Shown: positions 1 to 13,445 of the stretch, piece after piece
How the letters are laid out: each line of letters starts with the position of its first letter
Position numbering within the stretch: the stretch's first letter is position 1
From: Nephrocerus scutellatus
Lineage: Eukaryota; Arthropoda; Insecta; Diptera; Pipunculidae
Direction: 5' to 3'
DNA: 64,000 bases
Assembly: GCA_947095585.1 (NCBI GenBank)
Contig: OX352763.1
Span: 47,858,981-47,922,980 of the forward strand
Made by a program: the position numbers and the translations under genes
The notes under the pieces: generated by a model
What the model was told of the DNA's origin: nothing
Seen by the model: only the letters and a program-made list of their open reading frames with translations
The model's database searches: none

Positions 1-3000
1 TCGGGCTCCCGCTGAAGCGGTACACAGCGCATATGCAAAATGTGCAAATAAAGCGATCCCTTGTGTGTGTGCTGAATCTGGACTAATGTACGAACACTAG
101 TTGTCACATTTCGCGTATGCAGTGCGAATAGTGTGAGAATTTCTTACCCTTTTCGTCAGGTGTATTAATTGCCATTGTTTTTCTGTTCGCCTCGCGTATG
201 GAACAGAGTCCGAGAAAGGTATTTGCCAACCGCCTGGTGCAGCAAGTAGTGCAAGTAGTAATGCGCCAAATGTATTGTGGGATCATCCGTGAGATGAATT
301 CATTTAACCAACAATTCCATAGAATGATATTCATTTCGAGATGTTTATTCAACACTAATGTTGGACAAACGAACGGACAGACGGGCGGACGGATGATATA
401 TATTTATATCTGTTCTTGTTATTTCTAATTTTATTTCATTTGGAAACCGTGGTAAGTGCATTTTCTTCGGCGACAGGAGAAAGGTGACGTACAATCGTAG
501 CCTAGGTTGTATTTGTGCCACAGTGAAGCATTTGGCGTAATATTAAGAAAAATCTGTACTGATCAACCACATGCGATGCCATATGATTACCACAAAGAAA
601 ACTTTTTCTCGCTCTGCGGTGCGAGTTTCATGCTTCTTTTAATTTAAGGTCGTGAGAACCTTCGGTAATTAATTGACAACGAAGCCGATTTAAACTCACC
701 GCCGCAAAAACTAAAATTCCAGGAGTTACAAATTGGCGCTGGAGATGGAGCAACTGAACGTTTGGTCGCGTTCGTATACCAGTATGTATGCTTCAATTCT
801 CTTACAATGCAAGTGCTAGTTGGAGAAGAGTGGTTTTCCTACTGCAGTTAGAGTGTGTGAACGCGCAGTCGCGAAGAGCGTATTTCAGCAACAACGGAAC
901 TATAATGAATGAATGAATGAATGAAAATTGTGTACAGGAACAGGAAAACGTAAAACAATGTCCATGCGATGCCGTAAACATTTTTTTAGAAGTAAATCTG
1001 AAAACGGGCGTTGGTTTGAATGTTTGGGATCGTTTGTTTGCTTTCTGTGTCGCACATTTTGAATAAGCAATCGAGTTGCATTGCCTTAGCTATAGAAGAG
1101 AAGTCTATCATGTTTCTTTTGTCACACATCGGAATCTCTTAAATAAATCCGATACGCATTTTGGCCATTTTATTTCATTTCATCCGTCTGCTAAAAACGT
1201 AGGTTAAGTTAAAAAGTTATAACTGTATAACGGTTGCGCACGCCGGTTTCTGATCATGCCCCACCTCCCATTTCGTGCGCTTTTGCGCTATGGGCTCCCA
1301 ATGTTGTCGTCGTTGATAAGATAGCTTTCTCCTTTACACCATTTCCTTGCCACATTTTGCATTGGCCGAGTAAGTTGACGGCAGAACGTCTTGTAGCACT
1401 GGAATTAAGCACGCAGCGCAATCTCGATTTTATAATATGAGAACGTTCTCACTATTGTTTACAGACCTGTCCACACAATCACAGCGCAGCGCAGAGCACA
1501 AAATATCCTCTATGAGTTTAGTGAGAGACTAGAAGCTAAGCAACATATAAACAGCAACTTAACTTGGTGTTGTCAGTTGTTGAAATACTATATATTCATA
1601 AACTCCGTGATTGTAGCCACAGTCACTTTGACGAAAAAGTTAAGCAGAATATTCTAGGGGCAGTTGAATGGTGTGAACTGTAGCTTTTCCTCCTCACCGT
1701 TGCGGTCTCGTTGTCATCATGAAGTTTATTCTTACAATATCATTTGTGTTTTTAACAAAGACGGGGGAGGAAACGGTTCTTATTGGGCATTTGCACGGTT
1801 ACAGAGCGCAGAGGGAAACTGGCTGAATAATATAATTATTACCTCGCGAAAAGTGTTTCTACGTGCACTAAGTTTTTGCTACCAGGAAGCTCCTCATGAT
1901 GCGAAGGCATAGACAGAGGTTGTTAAGAGTTCACTCACTCAGTGTAAGGTTTTCTATTAAAAATACAAGAGCTAAAGATTTCCTTTGTATTGTATGTCTA
2001 CTGCGTTGGTTTTTTTTATCATTTCGTATACGCATTCAAAAAAACTACCTCAGCAGTAGTATCAGCCTCAACTTGCATGAATGCACCGATCTTTAGTTGT
2101 GTGTACATTGAAAACTTGCAAATACTTAGTTTGCAGAAGAAAATGAGAATCGATCACATATCGAATTGCAACGCCACGATTCGATTCGTTTTTGTGCTGG
2201 TCGTGTCCTGCACTGTTTGGATTTTATAAATGGGAAGGCACATCAGTGGTGTACTAGTTCAAATTTTTTCCCGTTGATACTGTACGAATAGTAAGGACAA
2301 TGCTCTCCCAAAAATAGAAAAATAAAAATATTCAGCAGACACAGAGACAGAGCAGTATGCCTGGATGGGAACTGACCCAAACCGTAAACAGACCGAAGAA
2401 AATTTTTTTGTGCAGGCATTTTCGTGTTTATGACCTTGTAAGGAAGGTATCTTGTGTTTTTTTTAGCTCAGCTCAGAGGGCTACATACGGCCGCAATTAC
2501 TTCAGCGATTTGACGACGATGACGATGATGAGGATAGTGACGATGGTGCGCGACTATTCACTGTTCTGTGTTCCCTATCCCATATGTCGGTGTATCTATC
2601 TACTTGGAAAACAGGTCAACATTTTGACCTAATCTCATGAATAAAGTGCAAACGATTTTGCGTTGGTGCTGTTGTAGTTGCTGCTGCTACAAAGCTAGTA
2701 CACAGTACGGATGCAGATTCCTGATAAAGTAGATTGTAAGAGAAAGGGAAAGTGATATAGATATTGTAGTTACGCCGCTGCAGTTGGTGGCAACGACATC
2801 GATCGATATGGTTATCTGCTTTTGCATTATTTGGCGGTGCAGTGCATGCTCATGTATATGAATGTCAACAAAATGCGATTCTAAACGATTTATCCTTTTG
2901 GACAAGCCTATCCAATAATAAAAGGTGGCACACATGAACTGCGGTAAGTGGATTTTTGTATCGCTCCCTCTCTTTCCTGGAAAATCTATATCATGGGAAA

Positions 3001-6000
3001 ATCGGGCAGGTGTGTGCCTAGCGATTAAGAATTTGTACTTTTCTATATCCTCTCCGTTTCGTTGTCCCTCATGTGCCATTTTTTGCATTTTCTTCATTTT
3101 TGCAATCTAATCGAATGATCGTGATTTCTTTTGTGTGGCTATCAGTAATGCAGAGCATTTGATGTGTTCTTTTTTTTAATCGATATCCGAGATGATGTTC
3201 GCGTTCAATTGAGGGTTGCGATTGAGACAATTCGTTGATACCTGTCTATACAGGTCAATGGCAGCGTTAGGGGATCTTTGTACCGTTATTTGCCGTATAG
3301 GACAAATTTCTTCACACGGTGATTTTAAATTTTTTGCGTGAAGTCTATAGATTCAACCGAAAGGTTTTTTAACATCAGTGGTCATTGCTTCGATTAGAGC
3401 GCGGTAATGTGTGCTGCTGAACACAGAAGATTTTTGGGAATTATTATGTTATTGAAATTACTCACCTTGCAATTTTGAACAACTGCATAAACTCTTTGAT
3501 ATTTATACTAGTGGTGCGAAAACCTGTAATTATTGGAATATTGTAGACATATTCTGAGATGAATGCCTGCGCGCATGCAGGTAAAGGCAACTACGTTACC
3601 ATTCAGATGCACTGTAGATCTAGCTATTAGCCCTGCATATAGATATTAAAAGCCATTCAAAAATCTAAGAGCACGATCCTTTCCAACCCGCGCTCATACC
3701 GACGTGATCGGCGCATTGTTTCTTGTTCACTTCGTGGGCTTTTCTATTTATTCCGATTTGTTTTGTGTGTTGTTGCACTTTTTTAGTCCACGTGAGTTTT
3801 TTCGTTGTAGTATTTTACATCCACTTTGGCCAAGTCATGATGCACCATCATAGTAGTAAGCTAAGGTGAATATGTATATAGCTATATGTACTGTGAATAC
3901 TATGGTATAGTAGATGAGAGCTATAGTACAGAAGAGTCTTCTTCATTGCTTCTGCTTCTGCTTCTGGTGGATTTGCAAAGCCATACCGATAAGAATCTAG
4001 TTCTCACGAACTTTTATTGCAGAGCGAAGATTTGCTCCCGACTGCAGGAAATGGTAACTTTGCACTCTGTCAATGTACCTGATGTAAACGCGAAACTAAA
4101 ATAAAACTATCATTTTGTACGAATGCTCGCGCTCCTCTTCCCATCTACGATAATATATATATATATATATACGTACGCGAGTATGTTCGCTGTGTGGCTT
4201 GTGGATTGTGCGGTCATGTTGGTTCTTCTCTATATGTTTTGTACGTGGGCAATTCCGGCTGGTGCCAGGCGATCAATGCAATTAAAGCCAAATTTAGCCT
4301 GCTGCAGTGTCGCGGTGTGCGAGAATGGACGGATGGGTTAGAATTTTGTTTCAAATTCGGTTCAAGATGCATTCGCCTGTACCTGTGCCTTTAATGTAAT
4401 TGCATATAGAAGAGCTTTTGTACTGCAACAACTCAAAGTTATTGTCACAACTTTAGATGTAAGTTTAGAAAAAAATGTAATCGTTTTAAGCGATCACGTC
4501 ACGTCACGTCACGTAAGACACGCACTGGAAAAAATATGCGCACGTACACAAATGAGAGCAAAATCCGTTACGTCCTTCATTCATACGCCCGATGGCACAT
4601 ATGGTACAACATATAGTTTCTTTAAAGATTATAGGTCATGATTAAATTCTCGACAACCAGCGAAATTTCATAAACTTCCCACCATTTCGCCGAAATCGGA
4701 ACAGAACGCACCTTTGGTTAAATCGAGCTACAAATTGATAGTACCATGAACCTTGTGCTGTGCATGGAACTGGATATTGACCAAACGCCGCAGATAATCG
4801 GCTATCATTTGCGAGGATGATCTACGACAAGCTCGTATCGTTGATATCTTCGTTCATTACAATGTGGCAATAAATGCTACGAACGGTGCACGAAGCAGAG
4901 TACTGGCTTTTTTATACGATGTATGTGCCTTAAAAAAAACCAAAAAAGTACAGCTCACTGTTCAATGAAGCAAACAATTTATGATACTACGTACTTGTAA
5001 GTTGTGATGACGTACAACTCCATTTAAAAAAGAATTGTCATTTAATGCGGGTAATGACAACCGCAACAAATTTCGTGCTCTCTTTACTCTACTTTAACCC
5101 TTTAACGATTATACGCATACGATCCCGCATATTTTTGCTCGATGATGCAATATATCGTATAACTCTTTCGCCAATAATGTTGAGAAATATCACTATCACC
5201 ATATTCCGATAATATTGATTAATGATCAATCCATTACTGGATAAAATATCAATGCTTGGGCTCGATTAGACAGAAGTCCGCAACAACTGTTATCAAATTC
5301 AAACTACGAAACTCAAAAACACAAAAACGGGCCGCTGTAAGACAAGTATAAGTAGTCGATATATAATGCATCTGAAAATGCACTAATCCGCCCACACTAT
5401 AAATAAACGACAATTCCTTTTTCCTATGGCATTATACCAGGCTGCAAAACTAAACATTACGCCCACTTGACCGATTCGATTGATTTCCAATACTGATGGG
5501 ACTCATCGATGTCGTAAAACAGCAATTTATGATATCCCTTACGAAGAGAGAGCGTCTCGTTGCTACTGCTACCTGTTGTATTGGCCCTTCCTGATCTCGT
5601 TTTCTTTTATGATTTTACATTAAACATTTTTTTATTAGTTAGTGTTAGAAAGTTAATTGTTAAGGAAAATTGGCGATATACGCGTTGTGGTTTTATGTGT
5701 TTTACTCGGTCCGACTTACCTTAGCTGTCAATGTATCAACTCGGCCGTTCGTTGTACGATCTCTTTGGATTTTTGTGGGCACCAACTAAGGTGTATATAT
5801 CACGCTCGACTGCCTGCGGTCCAAAGATGCCGATGATAAGGTATAATATTTGCTTATGCAAGGCACGTTTATGCATGGTGGAGATCGCCTGTCTTTTGTT
5901 ATTTTTTGTCTTCAACTTGATACAACAAAGATGACACTTGGACGAGTGCATGTTTTTCACAGCTATTTACAAATTCCGTTCGGACATATCTACACATATG

Positions 6001-9000
6001 ATGTGATCTTTCATCCTTGAACAGCGCTTCTGAAGAAAAAATTTAGTTTCGTTCGTCAAACAGTCATCGCACTAATCTTACACATCGCACATACATTTAT
6101 TTTCTCTAGAGACCCTAAGATCTTGTCATTTATTCCGCACCCGCGCACGTTGTTACGTGAACTGGACAGAGTCTGGAATAAATGCCTTATGACCGAATGG
6201 TTTGTAATACTATTCCGAACATTTTTCTAATGAACTGTGACCCAAAGGAAAGTGTCAAAAATATGACGATCGCTGCATGGACATTTTGATGGATTTTAAA
6301 AGCATTGTGACGAAACTATTCTTTGTATCTATTCATGCGCTGGTGCGTTGCGACGCAAAAACAGCCCTTAAGTTCTTTCTATTTATCAATGAACCTTTTT
6401 AATGATTTTAATCTGAAATCTTGTTAGACGTATCTAAAGATTTAAATGGCATTATAAAGGTGTTTTTTTACAATTTGTGCGTGACACTAAAAATTCGAGT
6501 ATATTCGCTGACTGGACACACTCGTAGTTTGTTTGTCAGACTGACACAGTAAAAATTCTCGATGAAAATGATGCGACAAACTCTATTTTAAGTCCTTGCC
6601 ATCTCACATGCATTCATTATACTTTTCTACAAACATATAAGCAAAGCAAATAAAAAAAATTCCTTATTTAATATAATTTCATACAATTTAATTTTTTTAA
6701 ACGTATTACGAAAAATTATCGTTATTAGTTGGACGAAGAATCGGCTAAGCATTTTACAAATTCGCGTTCACGACATTTCTTATTGTGAGATTGAATACAT
6801 TACAAAAAAAAACAATATTTTATCTATTTATAATTTTATTTTTAATTTAACCATGATGCTATATTTTCTGACGTACATACTCGCTTGCGCTTTTGTAAAA
6901 ACAGAAAAACTTAAAGGACATTTACTATATTTTTGGCTGTTTTTGGAAAAAAAATATCAACACGTGTTCGCCTGTTAACCAATGCAAGGAAAAGATGAGA
7001 TATTTGGTTATATTCTGCTTTCCCTATGCTGGTTAATTTGTAATTTAAATCCTTTTTTTCATAAAGTTTCCGTTAAAAATGTATTCTTATTCAACTTAGC
7101 ATTTTAGATTGAAAATTTTGTAGTGACGGAGAAAAAATACACACGCTTTGATAGGGATCATTGAGTGTAACCTCAAATTTGAAGGCTGAAAAAGGTAGGA
7201 AATCTAAAAAATCTTATGTCATGGAGTGAAAAAAACTGAATCACTGAAGTAGGACAACACGTCACACGAACTTACAAATAAATTTCAATGAAATTAATCT
7301 AAATCAATGGATTGTTACTGAGCCTTTTGTTGTTAGCTGTCTTAGATAGGCGAGGTAAACGATATTTTTTGTGTAAGTGCAAATGCAACATCCCGATTTT
7401 TTTAACTGTCCTTTCTTCTACTTAGCGCATATACCTACTATATTCTGTGTCCATCCCATAAGGTACCCTGGGAAAATCTCACCCCAGGGAAACGGTTCCT
7501 CATGCATGGATTCTTGACTGCCGAGGTGAGGAGAACACAAAAATTAATATAAAAAAATTTGCATAAAAAATGCCGTTATACAATGTTAAATCTATACCTA
7601 TAGACATAATTTTCCATCGCAATTCGAAACCTTTGTTATTTTCTACATACAAGGTAAAAATTGGTCCTTGTCCTGAGGGGTAAATTTCTGCATTATCCTT
7701 ACGGCGACTTTCGGTGCGGTGTATATTCATTCTCCTTGTGATCCGCCAAAAGAAAACAATGAACCGAGTACAAAAAAATGTCTTAAAAAATAACTGCTGT
7801 TTTTGTTGCGCGTCGTACACAGCGCACAACTCCCAAATGTCGAACGCCGAATGCTATACTCGTCGGTCACACACATGACGAAAAGGATAAGTGATTTGAT
7901 TTCCTTTTGAGCGGTGATACCATTCGATAGCGACGGGAATTAAGTATTAGTAGCATCCTTTCCTTTATACACTGAGACACAAAAAGAAAAAAGATAAAGG
8001 CGCAACAAGAAAAAACAACTAAGGCTGCTGTGAGATCTCAGCGCACATTTTCATTTGTTTTTTTAGGGGTAGCATGATTACGCTTAGGGGTCTTTGCTCT
8101 AAACAAAAATAACACTTTTCAAGTTAGTACATGAGAATGTCTCAAAAGCAAGCTCCTTACGGGATCAAATTATTTAAATTAATATACGGGAAATGCTAAT
8201 AACCAAAGACTGTGTATGTTGGTTTTGGTCAAAATTAAATCACGTCTTCACATTCACACCTGTAAGATTCGAAAGCTTAGCACTAAACTCTAGTTGATAC
8301 AAATTTTGCCTATACTATTGAAAATCTAATTTTGGTTTTCTCGCGTCGTACAAGAAATACTCTGAAACAATTATATCCGAATGTGCAAAACTATCAAAAC
8401 TACCACAAGCATCACAACACTACAGGACTTCAGCATTCGAATTAGAATCAGCGTTAGAAGAGCGAACGTCGACCAAAGTCAAATTTTACTTCTTTCGAAT
8501 TTTCATCCCCTATATAATAAATGTAGTTAGCGCCAAACATGGACTCTAGTGAAAACAGGAAGAGTCTACGAATCCTTCGGCTGGGCATCTATTATAAGTG
8601 CGAGTGAGTGAGTACGAGTGTGCGTCTCTCGTTCTGTGAGTGTGCCTGGGTATACTTGGTTTTTATTTTTTTTTTCGTTTTGTGCGTACGGGTCAGGGTC
8701 CTCGTTTCATCCACATCGTCATCCTCATCACCGGACGTCGTAGGACTGAGAAATATATTTTGATCTCAGTTCACAGCCACTCTTTGTGGGGTCAACACAT
8801 CCGATCCTCATTCAGAAGTAGAACCAAATTTTCATTACGGTAAAAACAAAAGAAGAAAAGATTAAATTTTCACGCAGCAGCTTTGGTGGACAAAACACAT
8901 TCGCTCGTATTGTACGACACGACCCTGGTGTACCGAACTTTGTGCTTTTGTTTAAATTGTAGTGATCTGTTATTAATATTCCAAGTTAAAAAACAATGGA

Positions 9001-9843
9001 GTGCATTGTTATGTGTTTCATATTTAGCGGACAATAATTTGTAATTGAAATTAATATTAAAAATAATTTGAACGCGAAAACTTGTTTCCGCTTCTAAAAA
9101 TGTTGTCCGTTAGTGAAGATGCTGGATTCCGGTCATTCAGTCGTAAGTTGTGTTTTTTTTTGTGAATAGAGAAGACAGATTGCAATCAATAATACTTGTT
9201 TTTAAAAAAAAGTCGGTGCAGTTACCACTTTGAGGTTATCAGCACTTTTGTTTGCCGAAACTAGCACTAACTACTGCGCAAACAAAAATCAATTGTTTGC
9301 TTGCGCACGATAACTTTATTTGAACTGTTTTGATATTTGAAATCGGTCTGCGGCTGTGGTCTTATCAAACCAGCGATCGTTGGTCTTGTCGCGTACAAAT
9401 TCTACCTGTATAATTGGAATTTAAAAAAATATAAAAAATGCCGCCCACACCTTTTGTATACGCATTCTCATCACATTTGCTAACACAAACATCCTCTTCG
9501 CTCGCTGGTAATGTTGAGCAAGACATAGTAGCATTCTTAGCGAAGTTTAGTGAAATGCATGTGCGTAATGCCCAAAAATATTTGATAAACGTTATAATTC
9601 ATTTCCCGTCGTTACAAGCCCTATTGATCAAATAAGCTGATGTTCTTATTAATTGATTTTTCCGGTATGCGTTTTGAAACACCTTTTTTGAAAAATTCAT
9701 TGGCGCTCATTCACAGATAACAAGAACACTGCTTGTTGTTACCAGTTGATCTCATAGCACGCTGACAGACTCTAGCTTCTTACCTTCTTACTATTGAAAT
9801 AGTATTGTGCTAGAGAAAGGGTTCGTTATGTTGATTGATTTGT
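1..9843. other. Long non-coding stretch, probably 5' intron of the BCL11 orthologue
   Basis: I see no convincing coding exon, RNA gene or recognisable transposon here. Open frames are short, overlap on both strands and have no familiar motif. Small simple-sequence patches occur: ATGA repeats near 903-925, a TA run near 4140-4160 and CACGT repeats near 4495-4516. The first visible exon downstream begins inside a codon, so at least one coding exon lies upstream. This stretch could be part of a large intron with regulatory DNA, or partly intergenic. The sequence does not decide between these. Confidence 0.5.
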
Positions 9844-10971
9844 AAAAAAAATTTTAATTAAAATTTAAAATTTAAATTTTTCATCTAAATTCTCTAATCG
9901 CAGAATCGCCCCTCGATCCTGGGTAATTTTTTTTTTGTAGGAGAAAATCATCGAAAGAGACATTTGACATCAGATGTCAAATTTGAAAATGCTCAGATCA
10001 TTTTATTCTGAGCACTTAGAGCACGCTCATACTCTGAGCAAATAAGAAACACGAGCATTTATCTTGAGAACTCTTTGACTGCTCTGAACTAATTTATGAA
10101 AACACCAAATGACAGAATATTGTGAAAACTTGTTGTTTTATCAGTAAAATGATATCGACAACAAAAAACGACATCAATATAAATACAATTCAGTAAATAA
10201 GTAAGTAAGTTGAATTAAGCATAAAACATTTATGTCTCGTTTCACTTGCTGGGTTCATTTGTGAGTGAGCTAAGATTTCTCTCTGTCTCTCTCCTCCACC
10301 AAAACCATGCCGACTGCGCAGCACACAGTCATTAACAAGAACGACGGTATCTGATGCTACTGTAAGAAATTAAAAAAATTTATAAGGGCCTTGCGGCCGA
10401 ACCCGGGGCCCGATCACTACCAAATTTTAGAAAAAGTATTGTTTATTGGGTATACACATGTGTGTAAAATGTGAAAAAAATCGGGTAATTTTTTTTTAAA
10501 TTTGTATGGGAGCCCCACGAACCCGGGGCCCGATCACTTCCAAATTGTAAAACAAAGTATTGTCACTGTAAATACTCATGTGTACAAAATTTCAGGAAAA
10601 TCGAGTTTTAGGAAGTGCGTTAAAAATTGATAATTAAAAAAAAATTTGTATGGGAGCCCCCCGACCCCGGAGCCCAATCGCTTCAAAAAATTTACAAAAA
10701 GTGTTTTCCAGCGGAGATACATATTTGTATAAAATTTAAAAAAAATCGGGTAATTTTTTTTAAAATATTTGTATGGGAGCCCCACGACCCCAAGGTCCGA
10801 GGGGCCTCAAATTTTAATAGAAAGTATTGTCACCGGAAATATACATTTGTGCAAAATTTCAATAAAATCAGGCTATGGGAAGTGGGTTAAAAATTTATCA
10901 GAAAATCTGACCAGCCAGCCAGCCACCCAGCCAGCCACGTGCACGTGAATTTAATATGGAGAATTTAAAAA
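9844..10971 (+). mobile_element. Microsatellite-bearing repeat family, full-length copy 1 (Helentron/DINE-1-like)
   Basis: A roughly 1.1 kb element. The left end is A-rich, with a CTAAATTCTCTAAT-type motif near 9885. Next comes a unique-looking core (9950-10370) with a GACATCAGATGTC palindrome. This is followed by degenerate repeats of about 120-150 bp containing GGGGCCCGATCACT, TGGGAGCCCC and ATACACATGTGT-like motifs. A CCAGCCAGCCACC microsatellite (about 10908-10938) precedes the right end, GGAGAATTTAAAAA. The ends form short inverted repeats (AAATTCTC / GAGAATTT). Copies at 45966-46979 and 35390-37172 share the same order. No coding capacity is seen, so it is non-autonomous. The inverted ends plus end-proximal microsatellite resemble DINE-1/mini-me elements; that assignment is inference. 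Confidence 0.7.
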
Positions 10972-12253
10972 GATTGCTCCATGCGTCGTTCCGTACACTC
11001 GGCGCTGTGAGGGCATTATACCGATTCGTACATTGCAAAGACAAGTGACACTAGTTTGTTTAGAGACATTTTTTTGTTGCTCATTGAATAGCTTATAATT
11101 CCACTTTCATACAATCAAAACGAGGTTCTGATATTTTTTAAATGCGAACATACTCAGTGCCACGCCTCCGGAAATGGGAAAAAGGAAAATTTGTTGGCAA
11201 ATGCAAATGCTACGGGTTTTAGTTACGTATCAATTATCATTTCTACTGGTCTAGTTACTGCGTTCGTTGTGAACGCTCGGCTCGATCCAACACTCGCAGT
11301 ACCTTTGCAAATACATTTTGGCCTCTATTTCGTACTGCATGAGAGAGCTTTACATTTTTTACTGATAAGAATTTGTCTGCCTACATATATTCACAGTGGT
11401 GGTCATAAAGGCTGCGGCTGCGACTGCGGCTGTAAACTCGCAATACTTTCCATACCTGTGTTTAAAACGGTTAAACATTTAACTGTGTCACTAATAAGTT
11501 GGGTGGTGGAAGGACGGCGTCGGAATGATATAAGTATAATTGTGTATTCATATTACAATTTTCGAGTTCTTCTTCATGAAGAAAATGCCCTCATGTCTAT
11601 AGTATATTGTTTAAACAAATTCTGTCAAATTTTGCCGCGCGGCGGACCCTGATGAGCGTTGTATTCGTGCACTCCCTCGCATGTGAGTACGTAACAACCG
11701 TGTACCGCTATCACTGTTTAAACTTAAATATCGTTTCGTTTGGTTTTTTTCCTCTGTATCAACAATAAAAATTAAGGTGAAATAACAAAAATGTTGTTTA
11801 CGAGTACGTGGTGTATGGCCTGCGTTGACAAATATTTGCACAGCATTTTTTTGGGAAGACAAAAACCAGGCATTTTGGTTGGCCTTCTCCTCGCACATGT
11901 CCCATTTAATTCTTTATAATCACAAGGGGCCATAAAGTGTAACGACATGGCTGGGCAATGGAATAAATCCGCCCGTTCTGTTGGTATTAGGTTTTTTATT
12001 CATATTTCAAAATTTTCGTAGTTTCACCTTTTGACGGATAATATTGTTATCTGTCTGTGGAGCAGACAGTTAAAATGTGTGCTGCCTCTGCATGAAAACT
12101 TCTTCGTCACAACTAAGACTGTACATTTATTCAAGAGAATAAAAGTTTGTGCAGTTGCAGCAAGTGCCGCAGAAAGCGCTCAAATACAGATAATCTTTAC
12201 CAAACTATTATGTATTCATTTTATTATGTAGGTAATACCTTCTTTTTATAACG
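10972..12253. other. Non-coding spacer between repeat copies
   Basis: No recognisable gene or repeat. The longest open frame (11191-11652, 153 codons) contains a CGCDCGC-like stretch and no known domain. It has no relative or splice context, and I do not accept it as a gene. Confidence 0.4.
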
Positions 12254-12757
12254 TTTTTTTAAATTAATCTATATAAACTTCGCTTGCTCGTGGTACGTCA
12301 GTTTGTCGGTCGGTCGGTTTGTCGTGGAATCTTGCGATAAATTTTTAACCCACTTCCCAAAGCCCGGTTTTATTAAAATTTTGTATTTTAATAAATTTAA
12401 TAAATTAAAATTGATAAATTTCCGGAGACAACACTTTACTTTTTATTAAAATTTGGGGCTCCTCGGGCCTCAGAGCCGAGGGGTGCCCTTATAAAAATGA
12501 TGAACAACACTTTTTGTAAAAAATTTAGTGACCCGGCGCCAAAACCTTCTCTATAGAAAGCCCAACTGTTCCGATCGTACACAGATACATGCTTAGATTT
12601 AGACCAAACGTATTTGTATTAGTAATCAATCACAAACACACATGCGTTTGGTGTTGGTTTCACTATAGAGTTGGGCTTTCTATAGAGAAGGTTTAGCCCG
12701 GGGCCCAAAAATTTTTTTAAAAAAATTAACACGATTTTCTTCAAATTTTATATACTA
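12254..12757 (-). mobile_element. Microsatellite-bearing repeat family, copy 2 (minus orientation, interrupted)
   Basis: The + strand shows the family's right end in reverse: an AAATTAATCTATATAAACTT terminus, then a GTCG/GTTT tetranucleotide run near 12303-12333. Next come the shared TTTTTAACCCACTTCCCAAA and CCCGGTTTTATTAAAATTTT motifs and one degenerate internal repeat. The copy is interrupted by the inverted-repeat MITE at 12542-12694 and breaks off at about 12757, where another repeat begins. The microsatellite motif (GTCG) differs from the GGCT motif of other copies but sits in the same place. Confidence 0.65.
12542..12694. mobile_element. MITE with perfect 26-bp terminal inverted repeats
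   Basis: The 26 bases at 12542-12567 are the exact reverse complement of 12669-12694. The ends read AAACCTTCTCTATAGAAAGC and GCTTTCTATAGAGAAGGTTT, with about 100 bp between. An inner pair, ACCAAACG / CGTTTGGT, extends the hairpin. It lies inside a GGGGCCC-rich segment of repeat copy 2, so it arrived later. There is no open frame, so movement would need a transposase supplied in trans. No clear target duplication can be read because the flank is short and A-rich. A degraded relative may lie near 63095-63120 (TCTCTAAAGAAAGCCCAAC). Confidence 0.8.
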
Positions 12758-12950
12758 CTAACTGACCCGACAGACGTTGTTCTGTCCCACATTCAATAAA
12801 TTTGTTTGTGATCGTTTGTAAACTTGTGGAAAGATATTTGAAATAAAATAATAATAATTAAAAATAATTTTGTTTTGCGATTTTGAGTCACAGTATTGAT
12901 CACATTATTGTGTTACATTTTTAAATTTTGGGAATTAAGTAATTTCACTA
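12758..12950 (+). repeat. Interspersed repeat beginning CTGACCCGACAGACGTTGTT
   Basis: The segment begins abruptly within repeat copy 2 with a motif of the CTGACCCGRCAGACGTTGTTCTG type. I recall such motifs from many arthropod dispersed repeats. A matching opposite end may lie at 13795-13890 (GGCGAATTTATAAAATAAAA and CGGTCCAGTCGTTCTC). If so, the two flank later insertions. The family is not assigned and coding capacity is not seen. Confidence 0.4.
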
Positions 12951-13067
12951 CCGATTTGTATGAATTATTTTTTATTTTGAGTTTAATAAAGGGCTTAGCC
13001 CAACTTATTGCCATGACGCAAGTCATTCAGGGAGTCCTCCCTTGGCAAGTCTCTATATAAAAAAAAA
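12951..13067 (+). mobile_element. 3' end fragment of the CR1/jockey-group retrotransposon family
   Basis: The segment from TTTAATAAAGGGCTTAGCCC to the A-tail at 13067 closely matches the 3' end of the element at 38099-41574, including GTCATTCAGGGAGTC, CCCTTGGCAA and CTCTATATAAAAAAA. Only the last hundred or so bases are present, as expected for a severely 5'-truncated insertion. Confidence 0.65.
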
Positions 13068-13445
13068 TGGTCTTTTGAGGGTCCTCTGGAGGGTCTTTTG
13101 GGGGTCTTTAAATGGTCTTTTTAGGGTCTTTTGAGGGTCTTCTGAGGGTCTTTTGATGTTTTTTGAAGGTCTTTAAGGGAGTCTTTTGAGGGTCTTTTGT
13201 AGGTCTTTTGGAGGTCCTTTGAGGGTTTTTGGGGGTCTTTTTAGGGTCTTGTGGTATTTTTTGGAGTATTTTGGACGTCCTTTCAGGGTCTTTTTAGGTC
13301 TTTTGTGGTTCTTTTGGAGGTCTTTTAATTATCTTTAATGATTTTTGGGGATTTTGAGGGACTTTTGGTGGTCTTTTTGTGATTATTTTCGGGGTCTTAG
13401 GGGCCTTTTGATGGTCTTTAGGGGTCTTTTGGAGATATTTTTGTC
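13068..13445 (+). repeat. Degenerate GGTCTTTTGAGG minisatellite
   Basis: About 380 bp of imperfect repeats of a 10-14 base motif, GGTCTTTTGAGG with variants GGTCTTTAGGG and GGTCTTTTGGAGG. The array is strongly strand-biased: G and T rich, with almost no C outside GTC. It starts directly after the A-tail of the retrotransposon fragment at 13067. Copies are diverged and unit length varies, so this is an old slippage-grown array and not a CRISPR. Confidence 0.8.

Noticed and set aside
2687..3097. 136-codon open frame on - strand
   Set aside because: Overlaps an opposite-strand open frame, contains a simple Ser/Leu run, and has no motif; most likely chance.
11191..11652. 153-codon open frame on + strand
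   Set aside because: No recognisable domain, no homologue that I can name, no splice or promoter context, and composition like the surrounding non-coding DNA.
13068..13445. CRISPR-like repeat array
   Set aside because: Repeat unit is short and degenerate with no spacers, in an animal nuclear genome; it is a minisatellite.
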